Below, in pieces: positions 17,026 to 26,150 of a stretch of 64,000 nucleotides of DNA. The stretch is from Flavobacterium ajazii. Lineage in GTDB: Bacteria > Bacteroidota > Bacteroidia > Flavobacteriales > Flavobacteriaceae. The stretch is from NCBI RefSeq assembly GCF_010614725.1, contig NZ_JAAEHL010000008.1:186001-250000 (forward strand), in the 5' to 3' direction. Below the pieces are notes generated by a model. It searched no databases and was not told the origin of the DNA. It was given only the letters and a program-made list of their open reading frames with translations. Each line of letters opens with the position of its first letter. Position 1 is the stretch's first letter. Position numbers and translations under genes: made by a program.

Positions 17026-18288
17026 TTAGTTCTTAATTTTGAAAGTAACTCTTCTTGCTAATTTTCTAGCCAAAGCAGAATCCTTGTCTACAGAAGCATC
17101 TATACCTCCACTTGTAACAGTTATTCTTTCAGGAGCAATTTTAGCTTTCGTTAAAATGTTTTTCACATTGTCTGCTCTTTCGTTTGCTAACTTTTCGTTG
17201 TATGCAGAATTTCCAATCTCATCTGCATAACCGGTAATTTCAACAGTAGCTGAAGGGTTGTTTCTTAAATAATTTAATACAAAGTTAATTCCGTCTAAAG
17301 AAGAATCCGTTGGAGTTGATTTGTTGAAGTCGAAATAAGCTGCAACATAACCTCCGTTAACAAATTTTGTAATTGATTCTTTATCACTTATAGGGTCATC
17401 ACCGCTTGTAGCTCTAGGATACGTTTTTGTTAAGTAACGCTCTAATTCATCAGGTATTCCGTTATTATTATTGTCAACAGCTCTTCCTTTAGAGTCTACC
17501 ATAAGTCCTGCAATAGTATTTGGTTCTAAATCCAAGTAATCAGCTACACCATCTTTATCAGAATCTATCAGCATTTTTTCAAGTTCGTCAACCCTGTCTT
17601 TTAAATCAGTAGCTTCTCTGTCAGCAAGGATAATCCAGTCTGCATGTTTTTGATTTTTACCCAAATATACTGTTAAACCTAAAGTAGTATTAAATAAAGC
17701 TCCTGTAAAACCTTTACTTTTTTCAGTGTTTTTAGCTGCCCCATCATAGGTATATTCCTGAAGTGCGTTAAAAATTGTTGTGAAATCAGCTGTCAGTGCT
17801 AATCTGTCTGATAATTTAATTTGTGTTGTTACACCAAGCATGTAGTTGATCATTAGGTCGTCTAATGAAGAATTTTTGTCTTCAAAATATGCGGCTCCAA
17901 ATCCCGTATGTAATAATAAACCAACAGTGTTAGTCCAGGTTTCAAAATCCATAATTCGGCCTAAATTAGACACACCCTGGATATCAAATCTGTAATACTT
18001 TGTGTCAAAAGGTTCTGATCCTTTTCCTTCCTGAAAACTGTTGTAACCCAAATCAGCTTTTAAACCGAATTTAGTGTTAAACATATATCTCGCACCGAGA
18101 TCTACAACGTACGGACTTACCTTTTCCGTGTAGTATCTCATTGGCTGAACTGGCTTGTTGATCCCACCAGCAAATTCGATAGACCATTTATTGAAATCTA
18201 CATTTGTTAAACTTTCACCAATGCTTGTCTGAGCGTTAACTTTCCCCAATGTTGCAATTAGAACAAGTAATAGTATTAATTTTTTCAT
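17026..18288 (-). CDS. OmpA-family outer-membrane porin/peptidoglycan-binding protein
   Basis: 420 residues. Signal peptide (LILLLVLIATLGKVNAQ), then a beta-barrel region to about residue 230 with alternating aromatic strands, then a calcium-binding TSP3-like linker (DSDKDGVADYLDLEPNT and DNNNNGIPDE), and a C-terminal OmpA peptidoglycan-binding domain at about 300-420 (YFDFNKSTPTDSSLDGI, VEITGYADEIGNSAYNEKLANERADNVKN). It links the outer membrane to peptidoglycan, and proteins of this layout are usually very abundant in Flavobacterium. The stop codon is the final AAT-N-TAA pattern of a complete domain; nothing is missing. Monocistronic. Confidence 0.93.
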   Translation of the reverse strand: MKKLILLLVLIATLGKVNAQTSIGESLTNVDFNKWSIEFAGGINKPVQPMRYYTEKVSPYVVDLGARYMFNTKFGLKADLGYNSFQEGKGSEPFDTKYYRFDIQGVSNLGRIMDFETWTNTVGLLLHTGFGAAYFEDKNSSLDDLMINYMLGVTTQIKLSDRLALTADFTTIFNALQEYTYDGAAKNTEKSKGFTGALFNTTLGLTVYLGKNQKHADWIILADREATDLKDRVDELEKMLIDSDKDGVADYLDLEPNTIAGLMVDSKGRAVDNNNNGIPDELERYLTKTYPRATSGDDPISDKESITKFVNGGYVAAYFDFNKSTPTDSSLDGINFVLNYLRNNPSATVEITGYADEIGNSAYNEKLANERADNVKNILTKAKIAPERITVTSGGIDASVDKDSALARKLARRVTFKIKN

Positions 18289-18868
18289 TTAAATTACAAT
18301 TTTTAAAATTTGACGTAAAATTACGATATAAATGTTAATAATTAAGGCGTTGGACGCAATTCTACCCTCAATGTGGGCAATTATGTGAAAAAAAAGGTCA
18401 GACGATGTTTTTTTTGATAATATGCCTATTTAAGATGATTTTTTTTAATTAAAATATGCTTCTTAAATTTCTGTTTATCAAACGATTGATTGAAAAAGTA
18501 AGGTTAATATTTCAAATTGTATAAAATTGAATTAACATCTGTAAAATGGTGTTTCTTATTCTGTCTAAAAAAGAAAGGAAATATTCGAAAGTAAATTCTT
18601 ATTTTATGTGTTTTTGAACAAAATTGTAAAGTATAAAGTTTTGCTGAAAATAGATACAATCACCACAGAAACTCTTTTTTTGTATACTTTTTACACACTA
18701 TGTTTTTAAAATTACACACAAATGAATACTCTTAAAAAAGAATGTTTCTTTGCTTAATTCCTTTAAAAGTAGTACTTTAGGATGTTTTGTGTATGTGTTT
18801 TAAGTTACGGCATAATAATTTCTTTACCTCATGTGTAAAAACAATTATCAATTTAAAATATACACATT
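18289..18868. other. 580-base AT-rich intergenic region
   Basis: This divergent region between the ompA-like gene and the PepSY-like array holds no credible ORF. It should contain promoters for both sides. On the minus strand TAATTTTA near 18315-18322 is a near match to the -7 consensus for the porin. I found no exact TAnnTTTG on the plus strand close to the array, and no sigma-54 GG/GC pair. I see no repeat or stable hairpin. Confidence 0.5.
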
Positions 18869-19165
18869 ATGAAAAATTTATTTTTATCAGCCGCAATCGT
18901 TTTGGGAGGTTTCACTTCATTCGCATCAACTTCTCCAGTTTCAAATACTATCGTAAAAGCAACTTCTGTTCAGGATGAATATACAGAAATTAAATTAGAA
19001 GAAGTACCAACAGCTATTACTGATGCTCTTAAAAAAGCGTATCCGGATGCCGTACTTTCAAAAGCTTATAAAAATGCAAAATCTGAATATAAATTAGATG
19101 TTGCTGTTGGTGACAAAATAGGTAATCTTTTTGCAAATGCAGACGGAACTTGGATCAAAAAATAA
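18869..19165 (+). CDS. PepSY-like small secreted protein, array copy 1
   Basis: 98 residues: signal peptide (LFLSAAIVLGGFTSFAS) and a single alpha/beta domain with the repeat-defining pattern EVPTAITDALKKAYPDAVLSKAYK...SEYKLDVAVGDK...DGTWIKK. This resembles the PepSY-like (beta-lactamase-inhibitor-protein-like) family PF11396, which is often periplasmic and close to sensor kinases. It is the most divergent of four tandem paralogues, spaced 18-27 bases apart with a single terminator after the last, so they are an operon. The two-component system directly downstream may sense related signals; that link is inference. Confidence 0.8.
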   Translation: MKNLFLSAAIVLGGFTSFASTSPVSNTIVKATSVQDEYTEIKLEEVPTAITDALKKAYPDAVLSKAYKNAKSEYKLDVAVGDKIGNLFANADGTWIKK

Positions 19166-19192
19166 TCACAATAATCTTTAAAAAATATTATT

Positions 19193-19483
19193 ATGAAAAA
19201 GTTAATCTTATCGGCAGCGATCCTTTTAGGAGGGCTGTCAGTTCAGGCAGCTACATTAAATTCAATAAATTCAGTTATTGAAACTGTAAAATTTCAGGAT
19301 GAATATAAAGAAGTTGATGCTGTGCCTGCAGCGGTTAAAACAGGTTTAGATAATGCTTATCCGGGAGTGAAACTTGAAAAAGCATATGTAAACGATAAAA
19401 AAGAGTATAAAGTTGAAATAACAGTAAGAGGTGAAAAGTCTACTGTTTATACAGACGACAAGGGAAATATCCTTAAAAAATAA
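19193..19483 (+). CDS. PepSY-like small secreted protein, array copy 2
   Basis: 96 residues. The signal peptide MKKLILSAAILLGGLSVQAA is almost the same as in copies 3 and 4, including at DNA level, which points to recent duplication. The mature domain has EVDAVPAAVKTGLDNAYPG, KAYVNDKKEYKVEITVRGEK and a C-terminal DDKGNILKK. It starts 27 bases after copy 1. Copy 2 carries an extra Arg-Gly in the central hairpin (TVRGEKS) relative to its siblings. Function unknown. Confidence 0.8.
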   Translation: MKKLILSAAILLGGLSVQAATLNSINSVIETVKFQDEYKEVDAVPAAVKTGLDNAYPGVKLEKAYVNDKKEYKVEITVRGEKSTVYTDDKGNILKK

Positions 19484-19504
19484 CTCAAATAAAAACAACT
19501 AATT

Positions 19505-19798
19505 ATGAAAAAGCTAATCTTATCTGCAGCAATTATTCTGGGAGGGTTATCGGTTCAGGCAGCTGTTCCGGCAATAACAGCTTCGGTTGTTTCGGTAAAC
19601 ATCCAGGATGAATATACAGAGGTTACTGCTGATGCAGTTCCGGAAGCTGTAAAATCTACGATTGAAAAATCTTTTCCGAATACGAAGCTTGACAAAGCTT
19701 ACAAAAATCAAAAAAACGAGTATAAACTTGAGATTTCCAGTGGAGATAAAAAGTATACCATTTTTACAGACGAATCAGGAAACATCATTAAAAAATAA
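19505..19798 (+). CDS. PepSY-like small secreted protein, array copy 3
   Basis: 97 residues. Signal peptide ends GGLSVQAA; the mature part begins VPAITASVV and contains DAVPEAVKSTIEKSFPNTKLDKAYKNQ and the closing DESGNIIKK. It keeps the Q-D-E-Y-T-E motif found after the signal peptide in copies 1-3. The gene starts 21 bases after copy 2. Role unknown; periplasmic location follows from the signal peptide. Confidence 0.8.
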   Translation: MKKLILSAAIILGGLSVQAAVPAITASVVSVNIQDEYTEVTADAVPEAVKSTIEKSFPNTKLDKAYKNQKNEYKLEISSGDKKYTIFTDESGNIIKK

Positions 19799-19816
19799 TT
19801 TTTAAAACTCAGTATT

Positions 19817-20113
19817 ATGAAAAAGTTAATCTTATCAGCAGCGATAATCCTTGGAAGCTTATCTATTTACGCATCAACAGCTAATGATGCAGAAACCGTA
19901 AAAACTACTGTAAATTTTCAGTCAGCATATACTGAAATTAAAACAGATGAAGTACCTGCTGCTGTAAAAACAGCTCTTGAAACTGCTTATCCTGGTGCTA
20001 AACTGGACAAAGCATATGTAAACGAAAAAAAGGAATACAAATTAGATATATCAGTTGGAGACCAGAAGGCTACTGTTTATTCGGATGCCAATGGAAACTG
20101 GTTAAAAATATAA
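19817..20113 (+). CDS. PepSY-like small secreted protein, array copy 4
   Basis: 98 residues. The signal sequence is LILSAAIILGSLSIYAS, and the QDEYTE motif of the other copies is changed to QSAYTE. The rest follows the same pattern: DEVPAAVKTALETAYPGAKLDKAYVNE, then KLDISVGDQKATVY and DANGNWLKI. It is the last of the array, starting 18 bases after copy 3, and a terminator follows 32 bases after its stop. It is separated from the response regulator by that terminator. Confidence 0.8.
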   Translation: MKKLILSAAIILGSLSIYASTANDAETVKTTVNFQSAYTEIKTDEVPAAVKTALETAYPGAKLDKAYVNEKKEYKLDISVGDQKATVYSDANGNWLKI

Positions 20114-20145
20114 TTAGGTGAATTAGATTTATGTTTTTGGTGAAA

Positions 20146-20175
20146 AAGAGATTGCTCATAGCAGTCTCTTTTTTT
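20146..20175 (+). terminator. Terminator of the PepSY-like array
   Basis: An 11-base-pair stem AAGAGATTGCT / AGCAGTCTCTT (one T-G wobble), loop CAT, then a T-run. Confidence 0.85.
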
Positions 20176-20183
20176 GCATAATT

Positions 20184-20217
20184 TTGTGAAAATACTGTAT
20201 TAATAGTGGTATTTTAG
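20184..20217 (+). promoter_or_regulatory. Candidate promoter of the response regulator gene
   Basis: TTG at 20184-20186 and TATTTTAG at 20210-20217 (one mismatch to TAnnTTTG) with a spacer of 23 bases, slightly longer than usual. The ATG follows at 20238. Confidence 0.4.
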
Positions 20218-20237
20218 CAAAAAAGTCCCAAAAAGCG

Positions 20238-21578
20238 ATGCCAAAGATATTATTAATTGAAGACGATATTTCATTCTGCAAATTATTAGAAAAATTTCTG
20301 GTAAAAAAAGCATTTGATGTAACTATTGCTTTCTCAGCAGATGAAGCACGGTCATATATCAAAAAAGAATCTTTTGATTTGATTTTGACAGATCTTCGTT
20401 TGCCTGATGCAGACGGTATTGTTTTAATGTCTGAATTTAAAACGGCGCATCCAGAAATCCCTGTTATACTTATGACAGGTTACTCAGATGTAAATACTGC
20501 CGTAAAGGCCATAAAAAATGGAGCTTCAGATTATATTTCAAAACCATTTAATCCTGACGAAGTTTTATTGGTTATTACAAATGCATTGCAAACTACTCCA
20601 ATTGAAAAAGAAGCTATAAAAGAAAAAAAAGTTCCAAAGAAACAGGTTTCTGCTGAAAATGAGTTTGTAAAAGGAATTTCTGTTGCTTCCAAAAAATTAT
20701 TAGAACATATTAAACTGGTAAGTCCTACCGATATGTCGGTATTGATTATTGGTGAAAGCGGTACTGGAAAAGAAATTATTGCTAAAAGTATACACCAACA
20801 AAGCCATAGAAAAAACAATAATTTTATAGCTGTTGACTGTGGTGCAATCCCGAAAGAATTAGCGGCTAGTGAATTCTTCGGGCATTTAAAAGGATCTTTT
20901 ACCGGAGCAATAAGTGATAAAACAGGTTATTTTGAAGCAGCAAATGGCGGAACTATTTTTTTGGATGAAATAGGAAACCTTTCTTATGAAAATCAGATTC
21001 AGTTGTTAAGAGCACTTCAGGAACGAAAAATAAAACCGGTTGGAAGCAATAAAGAAATCAATGTTGATATCCGGATAATTACAGCAACCAACGAAGATTT
21101 GCGTGAAGCGGTTAAAAACGGAGATTTTCGTGAAGATTTGTATCATCGAATTAATGAGTTCTCGATCCAATCTCCTTCATTAACAGACAGAGGTGAAGAT
21201 TTGATGGTTTTTGCAGATTACTTTTTAGAGAAAGCAAATCAACAGCTAAATAAAGATATTATTGGTTTTTCACCGGAAGTGGTAGCCATTTTTCAAAAAT
21301 ACAGCTGGCCGGGAAATTTACGGGAACTTCAAAATTGTATTAAACGTGCTACACTTTTATCTCAGGGAGACTTCATTGAAAGTGATGTTTTACCAATCGA
21401 ATTTTTTCAAACAGAAAAACGAGGTAATTCAGATAGCTTCTCTTTATCGGATAATGAAAGAGAAGCCATTATTCATGCTTTATCCAGAACCCAAAATAAT
21501 AAATCTGAAGCAGCAAAGCTTTTAAAGATAACCCGAAAAACGCTTTACAATAAACTGAAGCAGTACAATATTGATTAA
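20238..21578 (+). CDS. Sigma-54-dependent response regulator (NtrC family)
   Basis: 446 residues. Receiver domain with phospho-acceptor Asp52 in LILTDLRLP and Lys102 in SKPF. Central AAA+ domain: Walker A GESGTGKE at 172-179, the sigma-54 contact loop GSFTGA at 219-224 (commonly GAFTGA), Walker B GTIFLDE near 238-244, and the arginine-finger region near VDIRIITATN. C-terminal Fis-type HTH (KSEAAKLLKITRKTLYNKLKQY). It activates promoters read by RpoN, whose gene is at 51059-52519. Its probable partner kinase is the convergent hybrid kinase; the two share the TTAA at 21575-21578 as their stop codons. Confidence 0.95.
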   Translation: MPKILLIEDDISFCKLLEKFLVKKAFDVTIAFSADEARSYIKKESFDLILTDLRLPDADGIVLMSEFKTAHPEIPVILMTGYSDVNTAVKAIKNGASDYISKPFNPDEVLLVITNALQTTPIEKEAIKEKKVPKKQVSAENEFVKGISVASKKLLEHIKLVSPTDMSVLIIGESGTGKEIIAKSIHQQSHRKNNNFIAVDCGAIPKELAASEFFGHLKGSFTGAISDKTGYFEAANGGTIFLDEIGNLSYENQIQLLRALQERKIKPVGSNKEINVDIRIITATNEDLREAVKNGDFREDLYHRINEFSIQSPSLTDRGEDLMVFADYFLEKANQQLNKDIIGFSPEVVAIFQKYSWPGNLRELQNCIKRATLLSQGDFIESDVLPIEFFQTEKRGNSDSFSLSDNEREAIIHALSRTQNNKSEAAKLLKITRKTLYNKLKQYNID

Positions 21579-24016
21579 AGATTTTCTTTTTTCAGACTTT
21601 CAAAAAGCAAGTCTATTTTGGTTTTTAAATTGTCAAAAAGAGATTCCAAATCTGAATTGTTCAAAGTGTTTTGTTCTAATTTGTTCAGGATTTCCCCAAT
21701 TTCGTGTGCCTGAATTTGTCTGAACATTGGTGCCATTCTGTGGCTGATTGCATTTACTTCAGCTATGTTTTTTTTCTGAACTGCATTTTTCAAAGCATTT
21801 AAATTTTGCTTTGTACTTTCTATAAATGATTCAATAAACTCTTTTGCTGATGCAGCATCGTTTCCTAAAAACTCTTTTAAAGTTTCTAAAGAATAGGGTT
21901 TTGAAGAAATTCCCTCTTCGGTTTTTACAATTTTATTATCAAAAGTTATAGTGTTGTCTAGAACTTTCTGTATAGCTTCAATTAAGATTTTTGGAGAATA
22001 AGGTTTGTTTATTACTGTCGAAAAGCCGGCATTTGTATAAGTAGAAAAATCTAAATCTGTTCTTCCTGTGATGGCAATAACAGGTTGGTTTTTATAAAAT
22101 GTATCAGTTTCGTTTTTCAATTTTTTAACAAACAAAAAACCATCAATTTCGGGCATTTGAATATCCGTAATAATGAAATCAAAATCAGTATTCTGGATAG
22201 TTTTCAGTGCTTCGGCTGCACTTGTAAATGATAAAACCTGATGTTCCTGTTGTTTTAAAACGGTGCTGGTCAAATTCAGTAAATTAATATCATCATCCAA
22301 AACAATAAAAGTAAATTTTTCAGAGGTAGGAATAATTTCTTTTGATTCCGGATCTGGCAGGCTTACACTCGTATCAAATAACAGGGGCAGTTTAATTTTA
22401 AAAGTACTTCCCTCTCCAAATGTACTTTCAAGCTTTAATTTTCCGCCTAAGATCGAAATGATTTTTTGGCAGATTGCCAACCCTAAACCTGTTCCACCAT
22501 ATTTTTTTTCGATGTTTTCATTCGCCTGAGTAAATTCTTCAAATACCAGTTTCTGATTTTCCTTTTCGATTCCAATACCCGAATCTTCAATGGTAATGGC
22601 AAAAAAGTTATTGTCTTCTGCAACATAAGCACTGATTCTTATAAAACCCTGCTCAGTAAACTTATAGGCATTTCCGATAATATTGCTCAAAATTTGTTTT
22701 AGACGAAACGGATCGCCAACAATCTTAGAATTCAGCTTTTCATCAGCATTAATAATCAGGTCAATGTTTTTTTGTTTATAAACGGTCTGTATACTTTTAG
22801 CAACTTCATCAATGATTTCAGGGAGTAAAAAAGGAACTTTTTCAATCGTAATTTTTCCGGCTTCTATTTGAGAAAAATCCAATAAATCCTTAACCAGCTG
22901 GGTAATATATTCAGAAGAATTCTTTATGTTTTTAATAAAATAGGACTGTTTGGTATTGACTTCAGAATTACCCAAAAGTTCTGAATATCCTACAATTGTA
23001 CTCAACGGAGTTTTTAAATCATGACTTACCGTTGATATAAGCTGTTCCCTGCTTTTTAGAAGGTTCTTAGTTTTAAAATTGGCAATTTCCAGCTGTTTTT
23101 TATACAACTGTGATTTAGAATAATCGCTTACAATTATAATCGAAAAAAGAACAGTTAGAAGCAATCCAACAATGGCTGAAACTGTAACGATTTCATTCAC
23201 TTTTTTAAGTGATTTTTCTTTTAATGAATTGTTCTTGATTGAGTTGATAATAATTTCTCTTTCAATAATACGAAGTACTTTTCGAAGTTGTTCCGAGATT
23301 GCAATTTCATTTTTAAGGAGTTTGTTTTCTTCTAAATTCAGGGACTCCTTTTTCTTTTCAGCTTTAAGTTTTACATTGCTTAAAAGCTTTTTTGAGTTTG
23401 CTAAAATTGAATCAGAAGCTTTTTTACTTAAAGTGTTGGTGCTGTCATCAGGAATATTCTGGTTGAGGTAATCAACATATTTCTGCAATACGCTACGCTG
23501 ATAACTTCCCATTTCATTTGGATTTTGGGTAAAATCCTGAAGTTCCAGTTTTCGGAGTTTAAACTCCATCTTGGTAATTTCATCGATGGCCGTATTTACA
23601 GAAACCTCGTCGTCTGCTTTATTTTTTATCGTTTTTAATTGTCTGATATTATTTGTTTTTTCAGATAATAAATACGTTACACTATCTAATAAAACCTTTT
23701 GATATTCGGTGGTTACAATCTGTTTTAGCGTGTCAATCCTTGATTTTAGTGAATCTGTTTCAATCAGATAATTTTTAAAATCTTTTTCAGAATTGGTCTG
23801 AATTGTTTTTCTTGCCAGACTTTCGGTTTTATAGACGTTTGAGAAAAGCTTGCTGACTCTCAGAATTTTGGTTTTTTCATGAGCAATCTTGTTTTCCAAT
23901 TGATTATAAACCTTATTTTCAGAATATAAAAACCATCCCACAACTACTACTAATCCTACCAGGGTAAGATATCCGAAAAGTACTTTAATAGGCATATAGC
24001 TTCTTTTGCTCTCCAT
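21575..24016 (-). CDS. Hybrid sensor histidine kinase with receiver and Hpt domains
   Basis: 813 residues. Two membrane helices (about 12-31 and 278-297) enclose a long helical, coiled-coil-like periplasmic sensor. HisKA follows with His332 in VSHDLKTPLS, then a HATPase domain (N-box NIIGNAYKFT, G-boxes DSGIGIEKEN and GGTGLGLAICQKI). Next a receiver domain with Asp618 in IITDIQMPEIDG, and a C-terminal Hpt domain with His759 in ISHRMAPMF. A full phosphorelay can therefore run inside one polypeptide and on to the adjacent response regulator (inferred). The stop codon overlaps that of the regulator by four bases, tail to tail. Confidence 0.94.
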   Translation of the reverse strand: MESKRSYMPIKVLFGYLTLVGLVVVVGWFLYSENKVYNQLENKIAHEKTKILRVSKLFSNVYKTESLARKTIQTNSEKDFKNYLIETDSLKSRIDTLKQIVTTEYQKVLLDSVTYLLSEKTNNIRQLKTIKNKADDEVSVNTAIDEITKMEFKLRKLELQDFTQNPNEMGSYQRSVLQKYVDYLNQNIPDDSTNTLSKKASDSILANSKKLLSNVKLKAEKKKESLNLEENKLLKNEIAISEQLRKVLRIIEREIIINSIKNNSLKEKSLKKVNEIVTVSAIVGLLLTVLFSIIIVSDYSKSQLYKKQLEIANFKTKNLLKSREQLISTVSHDLKTPLSTIVGYSELLGNSEVNTKQSYFIKNIKNSSEYITQLVKDLLDFSQIEAGKITIEKVPFLLPEIIDEVAKSIQTVYKQKNIDLIINADEKLNSKIVGDPFRLKQILSNIIGNAYKFTEQGFIRISAYVAEDNNFFAITIEDSGIGIEKENQKLVFEEFTQANENIEKKYGGTGLGLAICQKIISILGGKLKLESTFGEGSTFKIKLPLLFDTSVSLPDPESKEIIPTSEKFTFIVLDDDINLLNLTSTVLKQQEHQVLSFTSAAEALKTIQNTDFDFIITDIQMPEIDGFLFVKKLKNETDTFYKNQPVIAITGRTDLDFSTYTNAGFSTVINKPYSPKILIEAIQKVLDNTITFDNKIVKTEEGISSKPYSLETLKEFLGNDAASAKEFIESFIESTKQNLNALKNAVQKKNIAEVNAISHRMAPMFRQIQAHEIGEILNKLEQNTLNNSDLESLFDNLKTKIDLLFESLKKENL

Positions 24017-24110
24017 GAATTAGGTATTGAGGAATTTATTTTTAGAAATGATTACTGCAATTTATTCAATATTTTCTGTTTTAAAAAGCCAAACTTTCTT
24101 TAAAAAATAA

Positions 24111-24135
24111 GGCCACAGACTGTAAATCTGTGGCC
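24111..24135 (-). terminator. Terminator of the S9 peptidase gene
   Basis: Perfect 9-base-pair stem GGCCACAGA / TCTGTGGCC with a 7-base loop; on the minus strand it is followed by TTATTTTTT. Confidence 0.87.
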
Positions 24136-24153
24136 GGTTCTATTTGTTTTTTA

Positions 24154-26055
24154 TTAAAGGGTTTCGCTGAGCCATTTAAAGAATTCGTTTTGCCAAACCT
24201 GCGCATTCTGAGGTTTTAAAACCCAGTGATTTTCATCAGGGAAATAAAGAAATCGGCTTTTGATACCTCTTAACTGCGCTGCCTGAAAAGCTTCCTGACT
24301 TTGACCAATCGGCACCCGGAAATCTTTTCCTCCCTGAACAATTAAGATAGGTTTGTTCCAGTTTCCAACCAAAGTTGCGGGATTAAAAGTAGTGTATGCT
24401 TTTTGCGCAACGGAATTGTCTTTTTCCCAATAAGCGCCGCCAAAATCCCAATTGTTAAAGAAAACTTCTTCGGTTGTTCCAAACATACTTTGTGTATTGA
24501 AAACACCGTCATGAGCTATAAAAGTCTTAAAACGGTTTTTGTGAATTCCGGCCAGATAAAATACTGAATATCCTCCGTAGCTTGCACCCACACATCCTAA
24601 ACGGCTTTTGTCAACGTAGTTTTCTTTGGCAACATCATCAATAGCAGACAGGTAATCATCCATAACCTGACCTCCCCAGTCTTTACTGATCTGCTCGTTC
24701 CATGCTACACCATGACCCGGCATTCCACGACGATTTGGCGCTACAACAATATAACCTTTGGCAGCTATTAAAGAAAAATTCCAACGGAAAGAATACGATT
24801 GTGTCAATGCGCTTTGAGGCCCTCCCTGACAGAACAGTAAAGTTGGATATTTTTTTGAAGCATCAAAATTTGGAGGCAGAATTACCCAAACCAGCATTTT
24901 TTTGCCGTCAGTTGTCGTTACATAACGCTTTTCGGTTTTGCTTAGGGCTAAAGTTTTGTATGTTGCTGTGTTTACATTTGATAATTGCTTCCAGGTATTT
25001 TTCTTCAAATTAAAAGAATAAATTTCTGAAGCGTGATTCATATCAGAACGTGTTACAATAATATCATCACCAGCGAACCCAATTAAATCATTGACGTCAA
25101 AATCGCCGTTAGTGATTTGGCGAACATTGATTGCAATTTTAGTTAAACCCGGAAAATTTACAATAAAAAGCTGCTTTGTACCGTCAACAGGTGCTACAAA
25201 ATAGACATTTTTTCCATCTTTGCTCCAGATAAAATTGTCTACAGTTCCGTCCCAGTTTGCTGTTAAGTTTTGTTTGATTCCTTTAAACTCAACAATAATA
25301 TCATTTTTATCAGACTCGTAGCCGTCACGTTTCATTTGCAGCCACGATAAATTCCCTGTTGGAGAAAATTGCGGAGCCGTATCGTAACCCAAATTGTCTT
25401 CAGTTCTGTTTACTGTTTTTTGAGTTTCTAAATTATACTCATAAATATTTGTGTTTGTAGAAACGGCATAATCAGTTCCTGCTTTTTTCTTGCACACATA
25501 CAAAATGCTTTTGCTGTCCGGGGACCAGATATAATCTTCGTCGCCTCCAAAAGGCTTTTGCGGGCTGTCAAAATTTTCATCTTTTAAAATGTCTATTCCT
25601 TTTGCTCCGTTTTTGTTTTCCTTATAAAAAACATGATTAAATTTTCCTTCATTCCAGGTATCCCAATGACGATAGTCCAGACCATCATAAATTTGTGCAT
25701 CCGATTTATCAAGATTTGGATAAAAATCTTTTCCTAAAACTTTTTCCAGTTTTACCTCTTCATTATACGCTAAAAATTTTCCGTCTGGCGAAATGTTTTT
25801 ATCTGTTAAAAACTCTTTAGTGTCTTTGATTTCAGTTGTATTTCCTCCATTTACTGGTAAAATGTAATATTTCGAGTTTGATTTGTTTTCCTCTACAGAA
25901 GGGATAGAAACCTTAAAAACAATATTTTTAGCATCTTTCGAAAGTCCAAGTGGTGTTACTCTTCCTAATTTCCATAGTAATTCCTGCGACATTACATTTT
26001 GTCCGATAGTGTTTAAACTCATCATTATTAAGGTTATAAATAATACTTTTTTCAT
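24154..26055 (-). CDS. Secreted S9 family (prolyl oligopeptidase/DPP-like) serine peptidase
   Basis: 633 residues with a signal peptide (VLFITLIMMSLNTIGQ). Residues about 25-370 are a WD40-like propeller (repeats such as ISPDGKFLAYNEE, WSPDSKSILYV, WSKDGKNVYFV). The C-terminal alpha/beta hydrolase domain has the nucleophile Ser492 in GASYGGYS, Asp578 in GGKDFRVP and His610 in DENHWV. Such enzymes remove dipeptides or cleave short peptides in the periplasm. It is a single-gene unit with its own terminator, upstream of and not coupled to the hybrid kinase gene. Confidence 0.94.
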   Translation of the reverse strand: MKKVLFITLIMMSLNTIGQNVMSQELLWKLGRVTPLGLSKDAKNIVFKVSIPSVEENKSNSKYYILPVNGGNTTEIKDTKEFLTDKNISPDGKFLAYNEEVKLEKVLGKDFYPNLDKSDAQIYDGLDYRHWDTWNEGKFNHVFYKENKNGAKGIDILKDENFDSPQKPFGGDEDYIWSPDSKSILYVCKKKAGTDYAVSTNTNIYEYNLETQKTVNRTEDNLGYDTAPQFSPTGNLSWLQMKRDGYESDKNDIIVEFKGIKQNLTANWDGTVDNFIWSKDGKNVYFVAPVDGTKQLFIVNFPGLTKIAINVRQITNGDFDVNDLIGFAGDDIIVTRSDMNHASEIYSFNLKKNTWKQLSNVNTATYKTLALSKTEKRYVTTTDGKKMLVWVILPPNFDASKKYPTLLFCQGGPQSALTQSYSFRWNFSLIAAKGYIVVAPNRRGMPGHGVAWNEQISKDWGGQVMDDYLSAIDDVAKENYVDKSRLGCVGASYGGYSVFYLAGIHKNRFKTFIAHDGVFNTQSMFGTTEEVFFNNWDFGGAYWEKDNSVAQKAYTTFNPATLVGNWNKPILIVQGGKDFRVPIGQSQEAFQAAQLRGIKSRFLYFPDENHWVLKPQNAQVWQNEFFKWLSETL

Positions 26056-26150
26056 AATAAAAAATCTAATTTTCGTGACGCTAAAAATACAACATTTAAG
26101 CTCCGATTAGTTAAATTTAAAACCACAATAATTGTTAAAGTTTAAACAAG

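Noticed and set aside
20114..20237. Sigma-54 promoter upstream of the response regulator
   Set aside because: The best candidate (TGGTATTTTAGC) has the GG and GC doublets too close together.
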